Source of the DNA: Octadecabacter dasysiphoniae
GTDB taxonomy: Bacteria; Pseudomonadota; Alphaproteobacteria; Rhodobacterales; Rhodobacteraceae
Assembly (NCBI RefSeq): GCF_021532615.1
Contig: NZ_JAKGAQ010000001.1
Location: forward strand, 372,001-436,000
Length of the DNA: 64,000 nucleotides
Direction: 5' to 3'
Shown here: one piece after another, positions 43,143 to 52,122 of the stretch
Position numbering within the stretch: the stretch's first letter is position 1
Layout of the letters: each line of letters begins with the position of its first letter
Notes under the pieces: generated by a model
The model's database searches: none
Seen by the model: the letters and a program-made list of their open reading frames with translations, nothing else
What the model was told of the DNA's origin: nothing
Made by a program: the position numbers and the translations under genes

Positions 43143-43604
43143 TCACACCGTGCTCGGTTCAAAATTCAGGATGATCGCTTTTAGTTCGTCATCATCGACC
43201 ATGGCGGCGGCTTTCTTGCGCGACACCCACTTTCGTTCCCGTTCTTTATCTTCGGGCCAGCGTTTCAGCACCTTTTTCACCTTGAGCGGATAGACCACGG
43301 CCATGCAGGGCAATTCATCCTCTGAGCGGACTTTGTAATAGCTGAAAACCCCGATCGGACGAGGGTAGATTTTACCCCGCACGCCGGCCTCTTCGTAGGC
43401 TTCGGTGGCGGCGGCATCCATGGGTGTTTCGCCGTTCATCGGCCAGCCTTTTGGCACGATCCATCGCTTTGAACGCCGTGATGTGACGATGCAAAACTGT
43501 ACTTTGTCGTCTTTAATCCGATAACACAGCGCTGCAAATTGCGTGCGAAGGCCGGTTTTGCCACCGGTGCCCAATTCGATTTCCTGTGTCTGCAAACTCT
43601 TCAT
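43143..43604 (-). CDS. NUDIX hydrolase
   Basis: 153 residues. The Nudix box is GWPMNGETPMDAAATEAYEEAGVRGKI, in which the usual GX5EX7REUXEEXGU pattern is present except that the Arg is Thr-Glu-Ala-Tyr (R replaced), so activity may be altered or depend on this family's variant box. The sequence resembles diphosphoinositol polyphosphate/diadenosine polyphosphate hydrolases (RWIVPKGWP). It ends 1 bp before the DUF1178 GTG and is probably co-transcribed with it. Confidence 0.88.
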   Translation of the reverse strand: MKSLQTQEIELGTGGKTGLRTQFAALCYRIKDDKVQFCIVTSRRSKRWIVPKGWPMNGETPMDAAATEAYEEAGVRGKIYPRPIGVFSYYKVRSEDELPCMAVVYPLKVKKVLKRWPEDKERERKWVSRKKAAAMVDDDELKAIILNFEPSTV

Positions 43605-43686
43605 GTTTGCGATCCGCCTGTTGCCCTTCTGCTGCGTTGATGCGCAGAGTTCTGTTATGTCAAAACCCTACCAAATACCGTCAGCA

Positions 43687-44430
43687 ATGAAAAGAATTCC
43701 ACGCCGTGCGCTGTGGATAGCGGGGTTTTGCATAGGGGTTCCATGCAGCGTAACGGCCGACGATATCACGGTTTTCGCGGCCTCAAGTTTGCGCGACGCG
43801 TTGGGGACAGTGGCTGCGGAATATGAGGCAGAAACAGACGTCACGGTGACATTGGTTTTCGCGGCGAGTTCTGCAATCGCACGCCAAGTGGCGCAAGGCG
43901 CACCGGCTGATGTGGTGCTGCTGGCGGATCAGGCGTGGGGGCATTGGTTGATTGACGAAGGCATCGTGCAAAAGGTTGATCCCTTTGCCAGCAACCGTTT
44001 GGTGATGGTGGCGCGGGATCAAATTCAGGTGGATCGGCAAAACTTGGCGCAAATCATTGGCGATAACCTGGTGGCGATGGCACAGGTTGATGCGGTGCCT
44101 GCGGGGCGCTACGCTCGGGCGGGGTTGGTGTCATTGGGGGTCTGGGACCGGATCGAACAACAGGTCGTTCAGGCCGCCAATGTCCGTGCCGCATTGCGGT
44201 TCGTGCAGCGCGGTGAAGTCAGGTTTGGTGTGGGCTACGCCAGCGATCTTGTTGCGTTGCCCGACCTTGTGGAAATATACGCATTTGCCCCTGACACACA
44301 CGAGATGATCCTTTATTCGGGGGCACATCTAACGCAGCAGGGCAATGATTTTATGATCTACCTTCAATCGGTTACCGCCCAAGACATATTAGGCGATTGG
44401 GGGTTCGCGCCCCTGCCGGATCTACCATGA
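43687..44430 (+). CDS. modA: Molybdate ABC transporter, periplasmic binding protein
   Basis: 247 residues from the ATG at 43687: signal peptide (MKRIPRRALWIAGFCIGVPCSVTADD) and ModA domain (VFAASSLRDALG, FAASSAIARQVAQGAPADVVLLADQAW, GVGYASDLVAL). It captures molybdate for the ModBC transporter. An in-frame ATG at 43657 would extend the N-terminus by 10 residues; neither has a clear ribosome site. The end overlaps modB by ATGA. Confidence 0.93.
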   Translation: MKRIPRRALWIAGFCIGVPCSVTADDITVFAASSLRDALGTVAAEYEAETDVTVTLVFAASSAIARQVAQGAPADVVLLADQAWGHWLIDEGIVQKVDPFASNRLVMVARDQIQVDRQNLAQIIGDNLVAMAQVDAVPAGRYARAGLVSLGVWDRIEQQVVQAANVRAALRFVQRGEVRFGVGYASDLVALPDLVEIYAFAPDTHEMILYSGAHLTQQGNDFMIYLQSVTAQDILGDWGFAPLPDLP

Positions 44431-45122
44431 CCGACTGGCTGGGCCCCGCAGAATGGACCGCGTTGTGGTTGTCGCTAAAGGTCGCATTCTGGGCGACGGT
44501 GTTTAGTTTGCCAGTTGGATTTGTAGTCGCCTATGCCTTGGCACGTGGTCGGTTTTTCGGGCACGGCGCGTTGAATGTGCTGGTGCATTTGCCACTGGTC
44601 ATGCCGCCTGTGGTCACGGGCTATCTTTTGTTGCTCGGCTTTGGGCGCACGGGCCCGTTGGGCGCAGTGTTTGAGGATTTGTTCGGGTTGGTTTTTGCGT
44701 TCCGCTGGACGGGCGCGGCGCTGGCGGCGGCGATTATGGGGTTTCCTTTGATGGTGCGTGCGATGCGCCTGTCGCTTGAGGCCGTGGACAGCGGGCTAGA
44801 GGAAGCAGCAGGCACTTTGGGCGCATCGCGATTGCGTATTCTACGCACAGTGACGTTGCCGCTGGCGTGGCCGGGGATACTGGCGGGCGCGGTGCTTGGA
44901 TTTGCCAAAGGCATGGGCGAATTCGGCGCGACTGTCACCTTTGTGTCCAACATCCCGGGGCAAACACAGACGCTTGCGCTGTCCATCGACACGCTGCTGG
45001 AAATCCCGGGAGGAGAGCCATTGGCCCTGCGCCTCGCGGTGGTGTCCATCGCCATTGCCGCCATCGCATTGGTGCTGTCCGAAGTGTTGGCGCAGCGCGT
45101 CACCCGCCAAAGGATGCGCTGA
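44427..45122 (+). CDS. modB: Molybdate ABC transporter permease
   Basis: 231 residues, about five helices (FWATVFSLPVGFVVAYAL, LPLVMPPVVTGYLLLLGFG, ALAAAIMGFPLMVRAMRL). The cytoplasmic EAA loop is EEAAGTLGASRLRILRTVTLPLAWPGILAG. Start overlaps modA, stop overlaps modC (TGATG). Frame-open sequence upstream of 44427 is inside modA. Confidence 0.95.
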   Translation: MTDWLGPAEWTALWLSLKVAFWATVFSLPVGFVVAYALARGRFFGHGALNVLVHLPLVMPPVVTGYLLLLGFGRTGPLGAVFEDLFGLVFAFRWTGAALAAAIMGFPLMVRAMRLSLEAVDSGLEEAAGTLGASRLRILRTVTLPLAWPGILAGAVLGFAKGMGEFGATVTFVSNIPGQTQTLALSIDTLLEIPGGEPLALRLAVVSIAIAAIALVLSEVLAQRVTRQRMR

Positions 45123-46159
45123 TGTTGAAGGTTCATATCATCAAAGCATTCGACGGTTTCACGGTGAACGCCGCCTTTGAGGCCCCCGCCGGTATCACGG
45201 CGATTTTCGGCCCCTCCGGATCAGGCAAAACAAGCGTGATCCGCGGTGTGGCCGGGCTGTTGGACTGTGACACTGCGGATGTGGATTTGTCAGGCGAACA
45301 GCTGGGGCGGCTTGCCCCAAGTAAGCGAAAAATCGGTTACGTTTTCCAGGACGCGCGCCTTTTCCCACATATGACTGTGCTGAAAAACCTGCGCTACGGT
45401 GGCACCCATGACGAGGCGGCGGTGATTGCCGTGCTGGGTCTTGCCGATCTGTTGGATCGGTATCCGGCATCCCTGTCCGGCGGGGAAAAACAGCGGGTTG
45501 CGCTGGGCCGCGCCCTGATGTCCGCGCCTGAAATATTGCTGCTGGATGAACCATTGTCCGCGTTGGATGGCCCACGAAAGGCCGAAGTCCTCCCCTATCT
45601 TGAGGCGCTGCGCGACCAGACGGACATTCCGATCCTCTACGTCAGTCATGACATGGGTGAGGTCACGCGATTGGCCCGCCACATCGTTGTGCTTGATGAC
45701 GGACAGGTGGTTTTGTCCGGGCCCCTCGAAGATGTTTTGGCTGATCCCGCCGCCGTTCCGTTTCTTGGGGTGCAGGACACAGGATCAGTGTTGACAGGGC
45801 GGGTTGTTGGCCATGCGGACGATGGATTGACCAAGATCGAAACAGGGGCGGGCGCGCTTTGGGTGCCGGGGTCAGTGGGGCGTGCTGGTGGCATGTTGCG
45901 CGTGCGCATCCCCGCGCAGGACGTGATCCTGTCAACTAGCCCCCCAACAGGCATGAGCGCGCTGAACGTCCTGTCTGTCACCATCGCAGAACTGCAACGC
46001 GGCGTTGATGCAGGCGTAGTCGTGGCGTTGCGTGCGGGCAACGACCGGCTGCTTGCGCGGATCACAAAGCGGTCTTGTGACGCGATGGGACTGGCCGAGG
46101 GGATGCAAGTTTTCGCAATCTTGAAGGCCACAGCCATCGCACCCGATGATGTGGGTTAG
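45122..46159 (+). CDS. modC: Molybdate ABC transporter ATP-binding protein
   Basis: 345 residues: ABC domain with Walker A GPSGSGKTS, signature LSGGEKQRVALGRAL and Walker B ILLLDEPLSAL, then a C-terminal TOBE/Mop domain (about 285-345, with SALNVLSVTIAELQRGVDAGVVVALRAG) that binds oxyanion and can damp transport. The open frame extends upstream inside modB to 44867; the ATG at 45122 is the true start. It converges with the P1 peptidase with a 4-bp overlap. Confidence 0.95.
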   Translation: MLKVHIIKAFDGFTVNAAFEAPAGITAIFGPSGSGKTSVIRGVAGLLDCDTADVDLSGEQLGRLAPSKRKIGYVFQDARLFPHMTVLKNLRYGGTHDEAAVIAVLGLADLLDRYPASLSGGEKQRVALGRALMSAPEILLLDEPLSALDGPRKAEVLPYLEALRDQTDIPILYVSHDMGEVTRLARHIVVLDDGQVVLSGPLEDVLADPAAVPFLGVQDTGSVLTGRVVGHADDGLTKIETGAGALWVPGSVGRAGGMLRVRIPAQDVILSTSPPTGMSALNVLSVTIAELQRGVDAGVVVALRAGNDRLLARITKRSCDAMGLAEGMQVFAILKATAIAPDDVG

Positions 46160-47160
46160 CGATAGGTCGCGATCAAGTCCCCTGCCATAGGCGTCGCCTC
46201 GTAGACGGCGCGGGCGATAGCGCGGCTCAGGCATGTGGCGGCCGCAGCACCGATGGGCGCGTATCCGGCGTGATCGATGGGGGCGGCAGATGACGTGGAC
46301 ACACCAAACACCAAATCCCCGTCCAGCGGTGTGTGGGACGGCACAATGGCACGGGCCATCCCGTCATGTGCGTTGACGGCCAATCGGTGGCATTGCGTTT
46401 TGCTTAGCGGTGCGTCGGTCGCGACGATTGCGATGGTGGTGTTGGCGCCCTGCGCTGCATGCAGGCCCATGGCCTGTTCTTTCAGGCTGGTGTCAGGCGC
46501 TGTGTACCCACCCTTGGGGTCTGGCCCCAATCCGCCGAATTCACCGTTCATCTCAAACGGGGCGGCCCAGAAATGGTGATCCCCGGGGGTCGTGACGGAC
46601 CCAAGCGCGTTAACCACGACCAAGGCGGCAACTGTCGTTCCGTCCGGCAGCACAACTGACGCTGATCCAAGCCCACCCTTCTGACGCGCGGCCATCGTGC
46701 CCGTGCCCGCCCCGACACTGCCAAGGTCAAAATCCGTCGCGGCAGCGTCCAACGCCGCGCGGCCCAACGCGGGGTAGGGATTTGTGCCCCACGCCTTGTC
46801 GCCACCGTTGATCAGATCAAACACAATCGCGCCGGGCACGATGGGAACTGTGACGTCGCCGATTGTAAAACCCCGCCCCATGGCGCGCAGACCATCCGCC
46901 ACACCGCTGCATGCATCCAGCCCAAAGGCCGACCCGCCCGACAACACCAACGCATCGACCTGCTGCACGGTTTTGTCCGGTGCAAGAAGGTCAGTCTCAC
47001 GGGTGCCCGGGCCACCGCCCATCACGTGTACGGACGCAGTAAACGGCACGTCACCAATCAAAACAGTGCTGCCGGATTTAAGGGCCGCGTCTTGTGCATT
47101 GCCCACACGTAGCCCCGCGATATCAGTGATGAGGTTCTTCGGGCCTGTCTTATAAGTCAT
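46156..47160 (-). CDS. P1-family peptidase (DmpA/beta-aminopeptidase type)
   Basis: 334 residues of the DmpA fold: NLITDIAGLRVGNAQD at the start, LVLSGGSAFGLDACSGVADGL, ALVVVNALGSVTTPGDH and the highly typical DAPLSKTQCHRLAVNAHDGMARAIVPSHTPLDGDLVFGVST. P1 enzymes self-process and release N-terminal D- or beta-amino acids. It is last in the peptide-transport run, so it may digest imported peptides or amides. Confidence 0.9.
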   Translation of the reverse strand: MTYKTGPKNLITDIAGLRVGNAQDAALKSGSTVLIGDVPFTASVHVMGGGPGTRETDLLAPDKTVQQVDALVLSGGSAFGLDACSGVADGLRAMGRGFTIGDVTVPIVPGAIVFDLINGGDKAWGTNPYPALGRAALDAAATDFDLGSVGAGTGTMAARQKGGLGSASVVLPDGTTVAALVVVNALGSVTTPGDHHFWAAPFEMNGEFGGLGPDPKGGYTAPDTSLKEQAMGLHAAQGANTTIAIVATDAPLSKTQCHRLAVNAHDGMARAIVPSHTPLDGDLVFGVSTSSAAPIDHAGYAPIGAAAATCLSRAIARAVYEATPMAGDLIATYR

Positions 47161-47169
47161 TGTTTTACC

Positions 47170-48612
47170 TTACCCATGCCACGCAGCGACAGTTTTCAGG
47201 GTTGAAAAGCCGTAAAGCGCCTCAAAGCCTTTTTCACGGCCGTGGCCGGATTTTCCGACACCGCCAAACGGTAATTCAACGCCACCCCCTGCGCCATAAT
47301 TATTGATGAAAACCTGACCTGATTTAAGGGCCTTCGCCAGTCGCATTTGCCGCCCACCGTCCGCTGTCCAGACCGATGCGACAAGTCCGTAGTCGGTGGA
47401 ATTCGCGATGTGCAGCGCGTGTGCTTCGTCGTCAAACGGGATCAAAACCTGCACGGGGCCAAAAATTTCGTCCTGTGCCAGCGGATGATCGGGGGGCACG
47501 TCGGCGAACAATGTGGGGGCCACATAGTGCCCGCGTGCATCCGTTGTGATTTGCCCCTGCGCGACCATGTTCAGACCCGCGCCAGCGTTCAGAAACCCGT
47601 TCACAATGTCTTTTTGGCGCGCCGAAATCAGCGGTCCGAGGTTGAGATCGTCCAGCGCGGGACCAACTTTGAGGGCGCGGTAGGTGCTTGCCATGCGGTC
47701 GCGCACTTCGTCATACACGCCGCGCTGCACCAGTATCCGGCTTGATGCTGAACAGGTTTGACCTGCGTTCTGGATGCCTGCGTTAACCAAGAACGGCAGC
47801 GCGCGGTCAAGATCGGCGTCGTCAAACACCAGCTGCGGGGATTTCCCGCCCAGTTCCAGCGTGACGGGAATGACGTTTTGCGCGGCGGCGGCCTGGATCA
47901 ATTCGCCGGTGCGCACCGATCCGGTGAATGACATATGTGCGACGGCGGGATGGGCGGACAACGCGGCACCGGCCTCAGCCCCCAGCCCCGTGACCACGTT
48001 CAGCGCGCCTGCCGGAAGGCCCGCATCTATCGCGATTTGCGCGAAGGCCAGCGCGGTCAAACAGGCCTCCTCGGCGGGTTTCAAAACGCAGGCGTTGCCC
48101 ATCGCCAAAGCCGCCCCGACAGAGCGCCCGATGATCTGCATCGGGTAGTTCCACGGCACGATATGGCCCGTCACACCGTGCGGTTCACGAAGGGTGTAGA
48201 CCGTGTAACCATCAAGGTAAGGTATTGTTTCACCTGTGATTTTATCAGCAGCGCCGCCGTAAAATTCCATGTAGCGGGCCAGTGCGGTGGCGTCGGCGCG
48301 GGCTTGGGTTAGGGGCTTGCCGACGTCGCGGGATTCGAGGTTCGCCAAGGCGTCGACGTGGGTCAGCACGGCCCTGCCAATACGGGTGAGGATGCGGCCA
48401 CGGTCCAGTGCCGTCATCGCGCCCCATTCCCCGTCCAGCGCGGTTTGGGCTGCGGTCACGGCGGCGTCGATGTCTTGCGCTTTACCGCGCCCAATCGTGG
48501 TTAATTCTGCGCCGGTTGACGGGTCCGATACGCTGATCACATCTGCGGCGGGCGTCCAGATGCCGCCAATCAAATGATGTGCCTGTGGGATGTTGAAAGG
48601 CGTCAGTGGCAT
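47170..48612 (-). CDS. Aldehyde dehydrogenase (NAD-dependent)
   Basis: 480 residues from the ATG at 48612 (GAGG ahead). Catalytic Glu in LELGGKSPQLVF, catalytic Cys in GQTCSASSRI, and NAD motif FTGSVRTGE are present; GGAADKITGETIPYL and PWNYPMQ are typical of the betaine/aminobutyraldehyde group of ALDHs. It lies between a peptide ABC transporter and a P1 peptidase, which suggests oxidation of an aldehyde from imported substrate; the exact one is unknown. A start 12 bp upstream would overlap the ABC stop. Confidence 0.9.
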   Translation of the reverse strand: MPLTPFNIPQAHHLIGGIWTPAADVISVSDPSTGAELTTIGRGKAQDIDAAVTAAQTALDGEWGAMTALDRGRILTRIGRAVLTHVDALANLESRDVGKPLTQARADATALARYMEFYGGAADKITGETIPYLDGYTVYTLREPHGVTGHIVPWNYPMQIIGRSVGAALAMGNACVLKPAEEACLTALAFAQIAIDAGLPAGALNVVTGLGAEAGAALSAHPAVAHMSFTGSVRTGELIQAAAAQNVIPVTLELGGKSPQLVFDDADLDRALPFLVNAGIQNAGQTCSASSRILVQRGVYDEVRDRMASTYRALKVGPALDDLNLGPLISARQKDIVNGFLNAGAGLNMVAQGQITTDARGHYVAPTLFADVPPDHPLAQDEIFGPVQVLIPFDDEAHALHIANSTDYGLVASVWTADGGRQMRLAKALKSGQVFINNYGAGGGVELPFGGVGKSGHGREKGFEALYGFSTLKTVAAWHG

Positions 48613-48613
48613 A

Positions 48614-50227
48614 TCAGACCTCAATCAGATCGGGCAGGCGCGGGGCGGCGGCCAGCAGGGTTTTTGTGTAAGGATGGGCGGGGGCCGTGAACACCGTTTC
48701 GGTGTCGCCCTGTTCCACGATTTGCCCTGTTTTCATCACCAAAACGCGGTCGGTGACGCTGCGCACAACGGTCAGATCATGGCTGATGAACAGATAGGCG
48801 AGGTCGCGTTTTTGGCAAAGATCGGCAATAAGATCAAGAACTTGCGCACGCACAGACACATCGAGTGCTGACACGGCTTCGTCGAAAATGATCAGTTCCG
48901 GTTCGATGATCAGCGCGCGCGCGATGGCGATGCGTTGGCGTTGGCCGCCGGAAAATTCGTGGATGTATTTGTCTGCATCGGACGCGGTAAGCCCCACATC
49001 TGTCAGCGCGCGTGCGATGTGTTCTGCACCGTTTGCGGGGGGGGTATCGAGCAGGTGCCATGGTTCTGACACCAGCCGCGCTACGGTGTGGCGCGGGTTG
49101 AACGACCCGTAGGGATCCTGAAAAACGACCTGCATTTTTCGGCGCACATCCAGGTTGGGGCGGTTGGCGGAAAACACCGGTTCGCCGTCCAATGTGATGG
49201 CCCCGCCTTGCACGTTTTCAAGGCCGAGGATCGCACGGGTGAGGGTGGATTTTCCGCATCCGCTTTCCCCGACAAGCCCCACACGTTCGCCCTTTGCGAT
49301 GTGAAAACTGACGTCATTCAAGGCGCGAAATTTCGGACGCGGCCCGAGGATGTTTTTGCGCGCCAAATCATAGGTTCTGACAACGTTTTCAACCACTAAC
49401 CCCTGCGGTTTCGCGGAAATTGCCCCTGATATGGGTTTGGTATGGGTCTGGTATGGGTCTGGTATGGGCGGCGTGTGGCGCGATGCGGCGAACAGCGCAC
49501 GGGTGTAGGGGTGCTGCATGTCGCCCAAAAGCTGCGCTGTTTGGGCGGCTTCGACCACGCGGCCCTTTTGCATGACGATGATCTGATCGGCGATATCTGC
49601 GACGACGGCCAGATCATGGGTGATGATCAAAAGACCCATCCCGAATTCGCGCACCAGATCACGCAGAAGATCAAGAATGCGGGCTTGGGTGGTGACATCA
49701 AGCGCGGTTGTCGGTTCGTCCGCGATCAGAAGTTTGGGGCGCAGGGCGATGGCCATGGCTATCACAACCCGTTGGCGCTGCCCGCCGGACAACTCGTGCG
49801 GATAGCGGGTTGGTGGCACGTTTAGCCCGACTTTTTGCAGCATCGCGGCGGCGCGTTTGTGCGCCTCTGGCTTGGTTGTGTTTTCGTGGATCAGGATCGT
49901 TTCGGCGACTTGGGCCCCGATGGTTTGCACGGGGTTGAGTGCGGTCATTGGTTCCTGAAAGACCATTCCCATCGTGTTGCCGCGCAGGGCGCACATTTCG
50001 GGTTCTGGCGTTTGGAGGATGTCGGTGCCGTCCAGCGTGATGGTGCCTGTCGTCTGCGCGCGGTTCGGCAGAAGCCCCATGACCGACAGCGCGGTCATGG
50101 ATTTGCCCGATCCGCTTTCGCCCGTGATGGCCGCGATTTCGCCGGCTTGCATGGACAGATCGACGTCATGCAAAATCTCTGTTTCGCCAATCGACAGGGT
50201 CAGGTTTGTGATCGACAGCAGCGTCAT
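48614..50227 (-). CDS. Peptide ABC transporter, fused double ATPase (DppD-DppF-like)
   Basis: 537 residues holding two complete ABC domains. The first has Walker A GESGSGKSMTA near residue 38 and signature LSGGQRQRVVIAMAIAL; the second has GESGCGKSTLT near 319-326 and FSGGQRQRIAIARALI. The linker near 250-265 is encoded by an 11-bp tandem repeat. This gives both ATP sites in one chain, as in YejF-type proteins, and powers the DppBC permeases upstream, with which its start overlaps by 4 bp. Confidence 0.94.
   Translation of the reverse strand: MTLLSITNLTLSIGETEILHDVDLSMQAGEIAAITGESGSGKSMTALSVMGLLPNRAQTTGTITLDGTDILQTPEPEMCALRGNTMGMVFQEPMTALNPVQTIGAQVAETILIHENTTKPEAHKRAAAMLQKVGLNVPPTRYPHELSGGQRQRVVIAMAIALRPKLLIADEPTTALDVTTQARILDLLRDLVREFGMGLLIITHDLAVVADIADQIIVMQKGRVVEAAQTAQLLGDMQHPYTRALFAASRHTPPIPDPYQTHTKPISGAISAKPQGLVVENVVRTYDLARKNILGPRPKFRALNDVSFHIAKGERVGLVGESGCGKSTLTRAILGLENVQGGAITLDGEPVFSANRPNLDVRRKMQVVFQDPYGSFNPRHTVARLVSEPWHLLDTPPANGAEHIARALTDVGLTASDADKYIHEFSGGQRQRIAIARALIIEPELIIFDEAVSALDVSVRAQVLDLIADLCQKRDLAYLFISHDLTVVRSVTDRVLVMKTGQIVEQGDTETVFTAPAHPYTKTLLAAAPRLPDLIEV
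49431..49471 (-). repeat. 11-bp tandem repeat in the linker of the double ATPase
   Basis: Three full units, ATGGGTTTGGT then ATGGGTCTGGT twice, and a partial fourth, in frame with the ATPase gene. 11 is not a multiple of 3, so gain or loss of one unit would break the frame before the first half is joined to the second. Confidence 0.85.
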
Positions 50228-51039
50228 GCGCGTGCCCGCCTGATGCGGGGGTCAAGCAGGTCGCGCAAACCATCGCCCAACAGATTGAGGCCGAGTACCA
50301 TCAGCACGATCGCCAATCCGGGGATCAGGGCCACGTGGGGCGCGATTGAGGTGAGCGTTTGTGCATCCGCCAACATGCGCCCCCAGCTGGCCGTGGGGGG
50401 CTGTGCGCCAAGGCCGATGTAGGACAGCGCGGCCTCTGCCAGGATGCCCAGTGAAAACTGGATTGTGCCCTGGACGATCATCAGGTTCGTGATGTTGGGC
50501 AGGATATGTTCATAAGAAATGCGGAAGGATGATTTGCCGGACACGCGCGCGGCGAGGATGAAATCGCGTTCCCAAATTGGCAGGGCTGCGCCACGCGACA
50601 GGCGGGCGAAGACGGGGATGTTGAAGATGCCGATGGCGATGATGGCATTAATTGCCGAAGGGCCGAAAATGGCGGTGATGAGGATCGCGATCACGAGGCT
50701 GGGGAAGGCGAACACGAGGTCATTGCCGCGCATGATGATTTCATCAAGGAGCGATCCGCGACGCGCAGCGGCCAAAAGGCCAAGCGGCACGCCGACGCAA
50801 ATGCCGATGCCCACGGCGAGGACGGCAACAGCGATGGAGGTGCGCGCACCCATCATGATCATCGACAGGATATCGCGCCCGAAGTGATCCGTGCCGAGCC
50901 AGTTTGTGCCGCTGGGCGTTTGCAGTTTGTTCGGGATATCAAGGGTTTGGATGTCGTGCGGCGTGTAAAGGAACGACACGAGCGCGAGGGCTGTGAACAG
51001 CGCGGTGAGGAGACCCCCGAGGGCGATATTGCGGCTCAT
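50224..51039 (-). CDS. dppC: Peptide ABC transporter permease (DppC-like)
   Basis: 271 residues, about six helices. GTNWLGTDHFGRDILSMIMMGARTSIAVAVLAVGIGICVGVPLG is the typical N-terminal portion, and REYEHILPN-like FRISYEHILPNITN the cytoplasmic loop. Overlaps dppB and the ATPase by 4 bp each. Confidence 0.94.
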   Translation of the reverse strand: MSRNIALGGLLTALFTALALVSFLYTPHDIQTLDIPNKLQTPSGTNWLGTDHFGRDILSMIMMGARTSIAVAVLAVGIGICVGVPLGLLAAARRGSLLDEIIMRGNDLVFAFPSLVIAILITAIFGPSAINAIIAIGIFNIPVFARLSRGAALPIWERDFILAARVSGKSSFRISYEHILPNITNLMIVQGTIQFSLGILAEAALSYIGLGAQPPTASWGRMLADAQTLTSIAPHVALIPGLAIVLMVLGLNLLGDGLRDLLDPRIRRARA

Positions 51040-51980
51040 GATTTTGCCCTGAGGCGCGGATCGACGGTGGCGTAGGCCAGATCAACGGCGAAGTTTACCA
51101 CGATGACGACGAAGACCAGCAGCATGACGACGGATTCAACGACGATAAGGTCGCGTGCGCTGATCGATTGGAAGATCAGGCGACCGAGGCCGGGGAGGAA
51201 GAAGACCTGTTCGATGATGATGCCGCCCGCCAGCAGGAACGAGAATTGCAGGCCGATGATGGTCAGCACAGGGATCAGCGCGTTGCGCACGGCGTGGCGC
51301 CACAGGGCTTGGCGGCGGGTCAGACCCTTGGCGCGGGCGGTGCGAATGTAATCTTCGCCCAAGTTATCGAGCAGCGAGGAGCGCATGACCCGCGCAAGGA
51401 TCGCGGCCTGTGGCAGGGCCAGCGCGATGGCCGGAAGGGTGAGGGATTTGAGCGCCAGTGCAGGGTTGTCCCAACCCGGAAATCCGCCCGCCGAGAACCA
51501 GCGCAGGTTGATTGCGAACACCAGCACAAGGATCATGGCGAACCAGAAATTGGGGATCGCAACACCGAGCTGTGTGGCGCCCATGATAGAAATATCCGCA
51601 GGGCCGCCACGGCGGCTGGCGGCGATGATACCCGCGGGAAAGGCGATTAGGGTTGAGAGGAGCAGCGCGTAGATTGCCAGCGGCAACGACACCCAGATGC
51701 GATCGTTGATGAGGTCGGCGACGGGGGTTTTATACGTCCAGGACGTGCCGAAATCACCCGTAAGCATACCGCCGATCCAGTTGATATAGCGCAAGGGGAG
51801 CGGGTCGTTCAGGCCCATCTGGTCGCGCAATGCGTCTAAGGTGTCAGCGCGGGCGTTCACGCCGAGCATGAAGGACGCGGGATCGCCTGGAATAACCTCA
51901 ATCACCGCGAAAATCACGATGGAGGCCGCGATGAGGCTGAGGATCAGGGAGAGGAGACGTTTGGCGGCAAAGCGGATCAT
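51036..51980 (-). CDS. dppB: Peptide ABC transporter permease (DppB-like)
   Basis: 314 residues, six helices. IRFAAKRLLSLILSLIAASIVIFAVIEVIPGDPASFML opens the protein, and RTARAKGLTRRQALWRHAVRNALIPVLT is the loop that docks the ATPase. It follows dppA after 142 bp that contain a dispersed GC/AT element, so the distance may modulate dppA versus permease levels. Confidence 0.94.
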   Translation of the reverse strand: MIRFAAKRLLSLILSLIAASIVIFAVIEVIPGDPASFMLGVNARADTLDALRDQMGLNDPLPLRYINWIGGMLTGDFGTSWTYKTPVADLINDRIWVSLPLAIYALLLSTLIAFPAGIIAASRRGGPADISIMGATQLGVAIPNFWFAMILVLVFAINLRWFSAGGFPGWDNPALALKSLTLPAIALALPQAAILARVMRSSLLDNLGEDYIRTARAKGLTRRQALWRHAVRNALIPVLTIIGLQFSFLLAGGIIIEQVFFLPGLGRLIFQSISARDLIVVESVVMLLVFVVIVVNFAVDLAYATVDPRLRAKS

Positions 51981-52013
51981 AAGGTGTGTACTGCGCCTGC
52001 GGCGGGCGGGTTA

Positions 52014-52070
52014 GGGGGGCCAGCCCCCCGTCCTGCGGACTCCCCTCGGAATATTTTTGAACCAAAGAAG
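52014..52070 (-). repeat. Dispersed intergenic element, copy 3 (minus orientation), between dppA and dppB
   Basis: Read on minus: CTTCTTTGGTTCAAAAATAT continuing into TCC (52070-52048), then the hairpin GGGGGGC-TG-GCCCCCC (52014-52029). It shares the TTTGGTT...AAATATTC core with copies at 10079 and 28787. Within an operon such a hairpin can stabilise the upstream dppA mRNA, as REP-type elements do. Confidence 0.7.
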
Positions 52071-52122
52071 GTTAAGAAAGTGGGGTGTGGGGGGCACAAC
52101 GTGCGCCCCCCGTTGGTGCGCA

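Noticed and set aside
43605..43686. ModE or molybdenum-cofactor riboswitch element ahead of modA
   Set aside because: The sequence shows no TATATA-type ModE palindrome and is too short and unstructured for the riboswitch.
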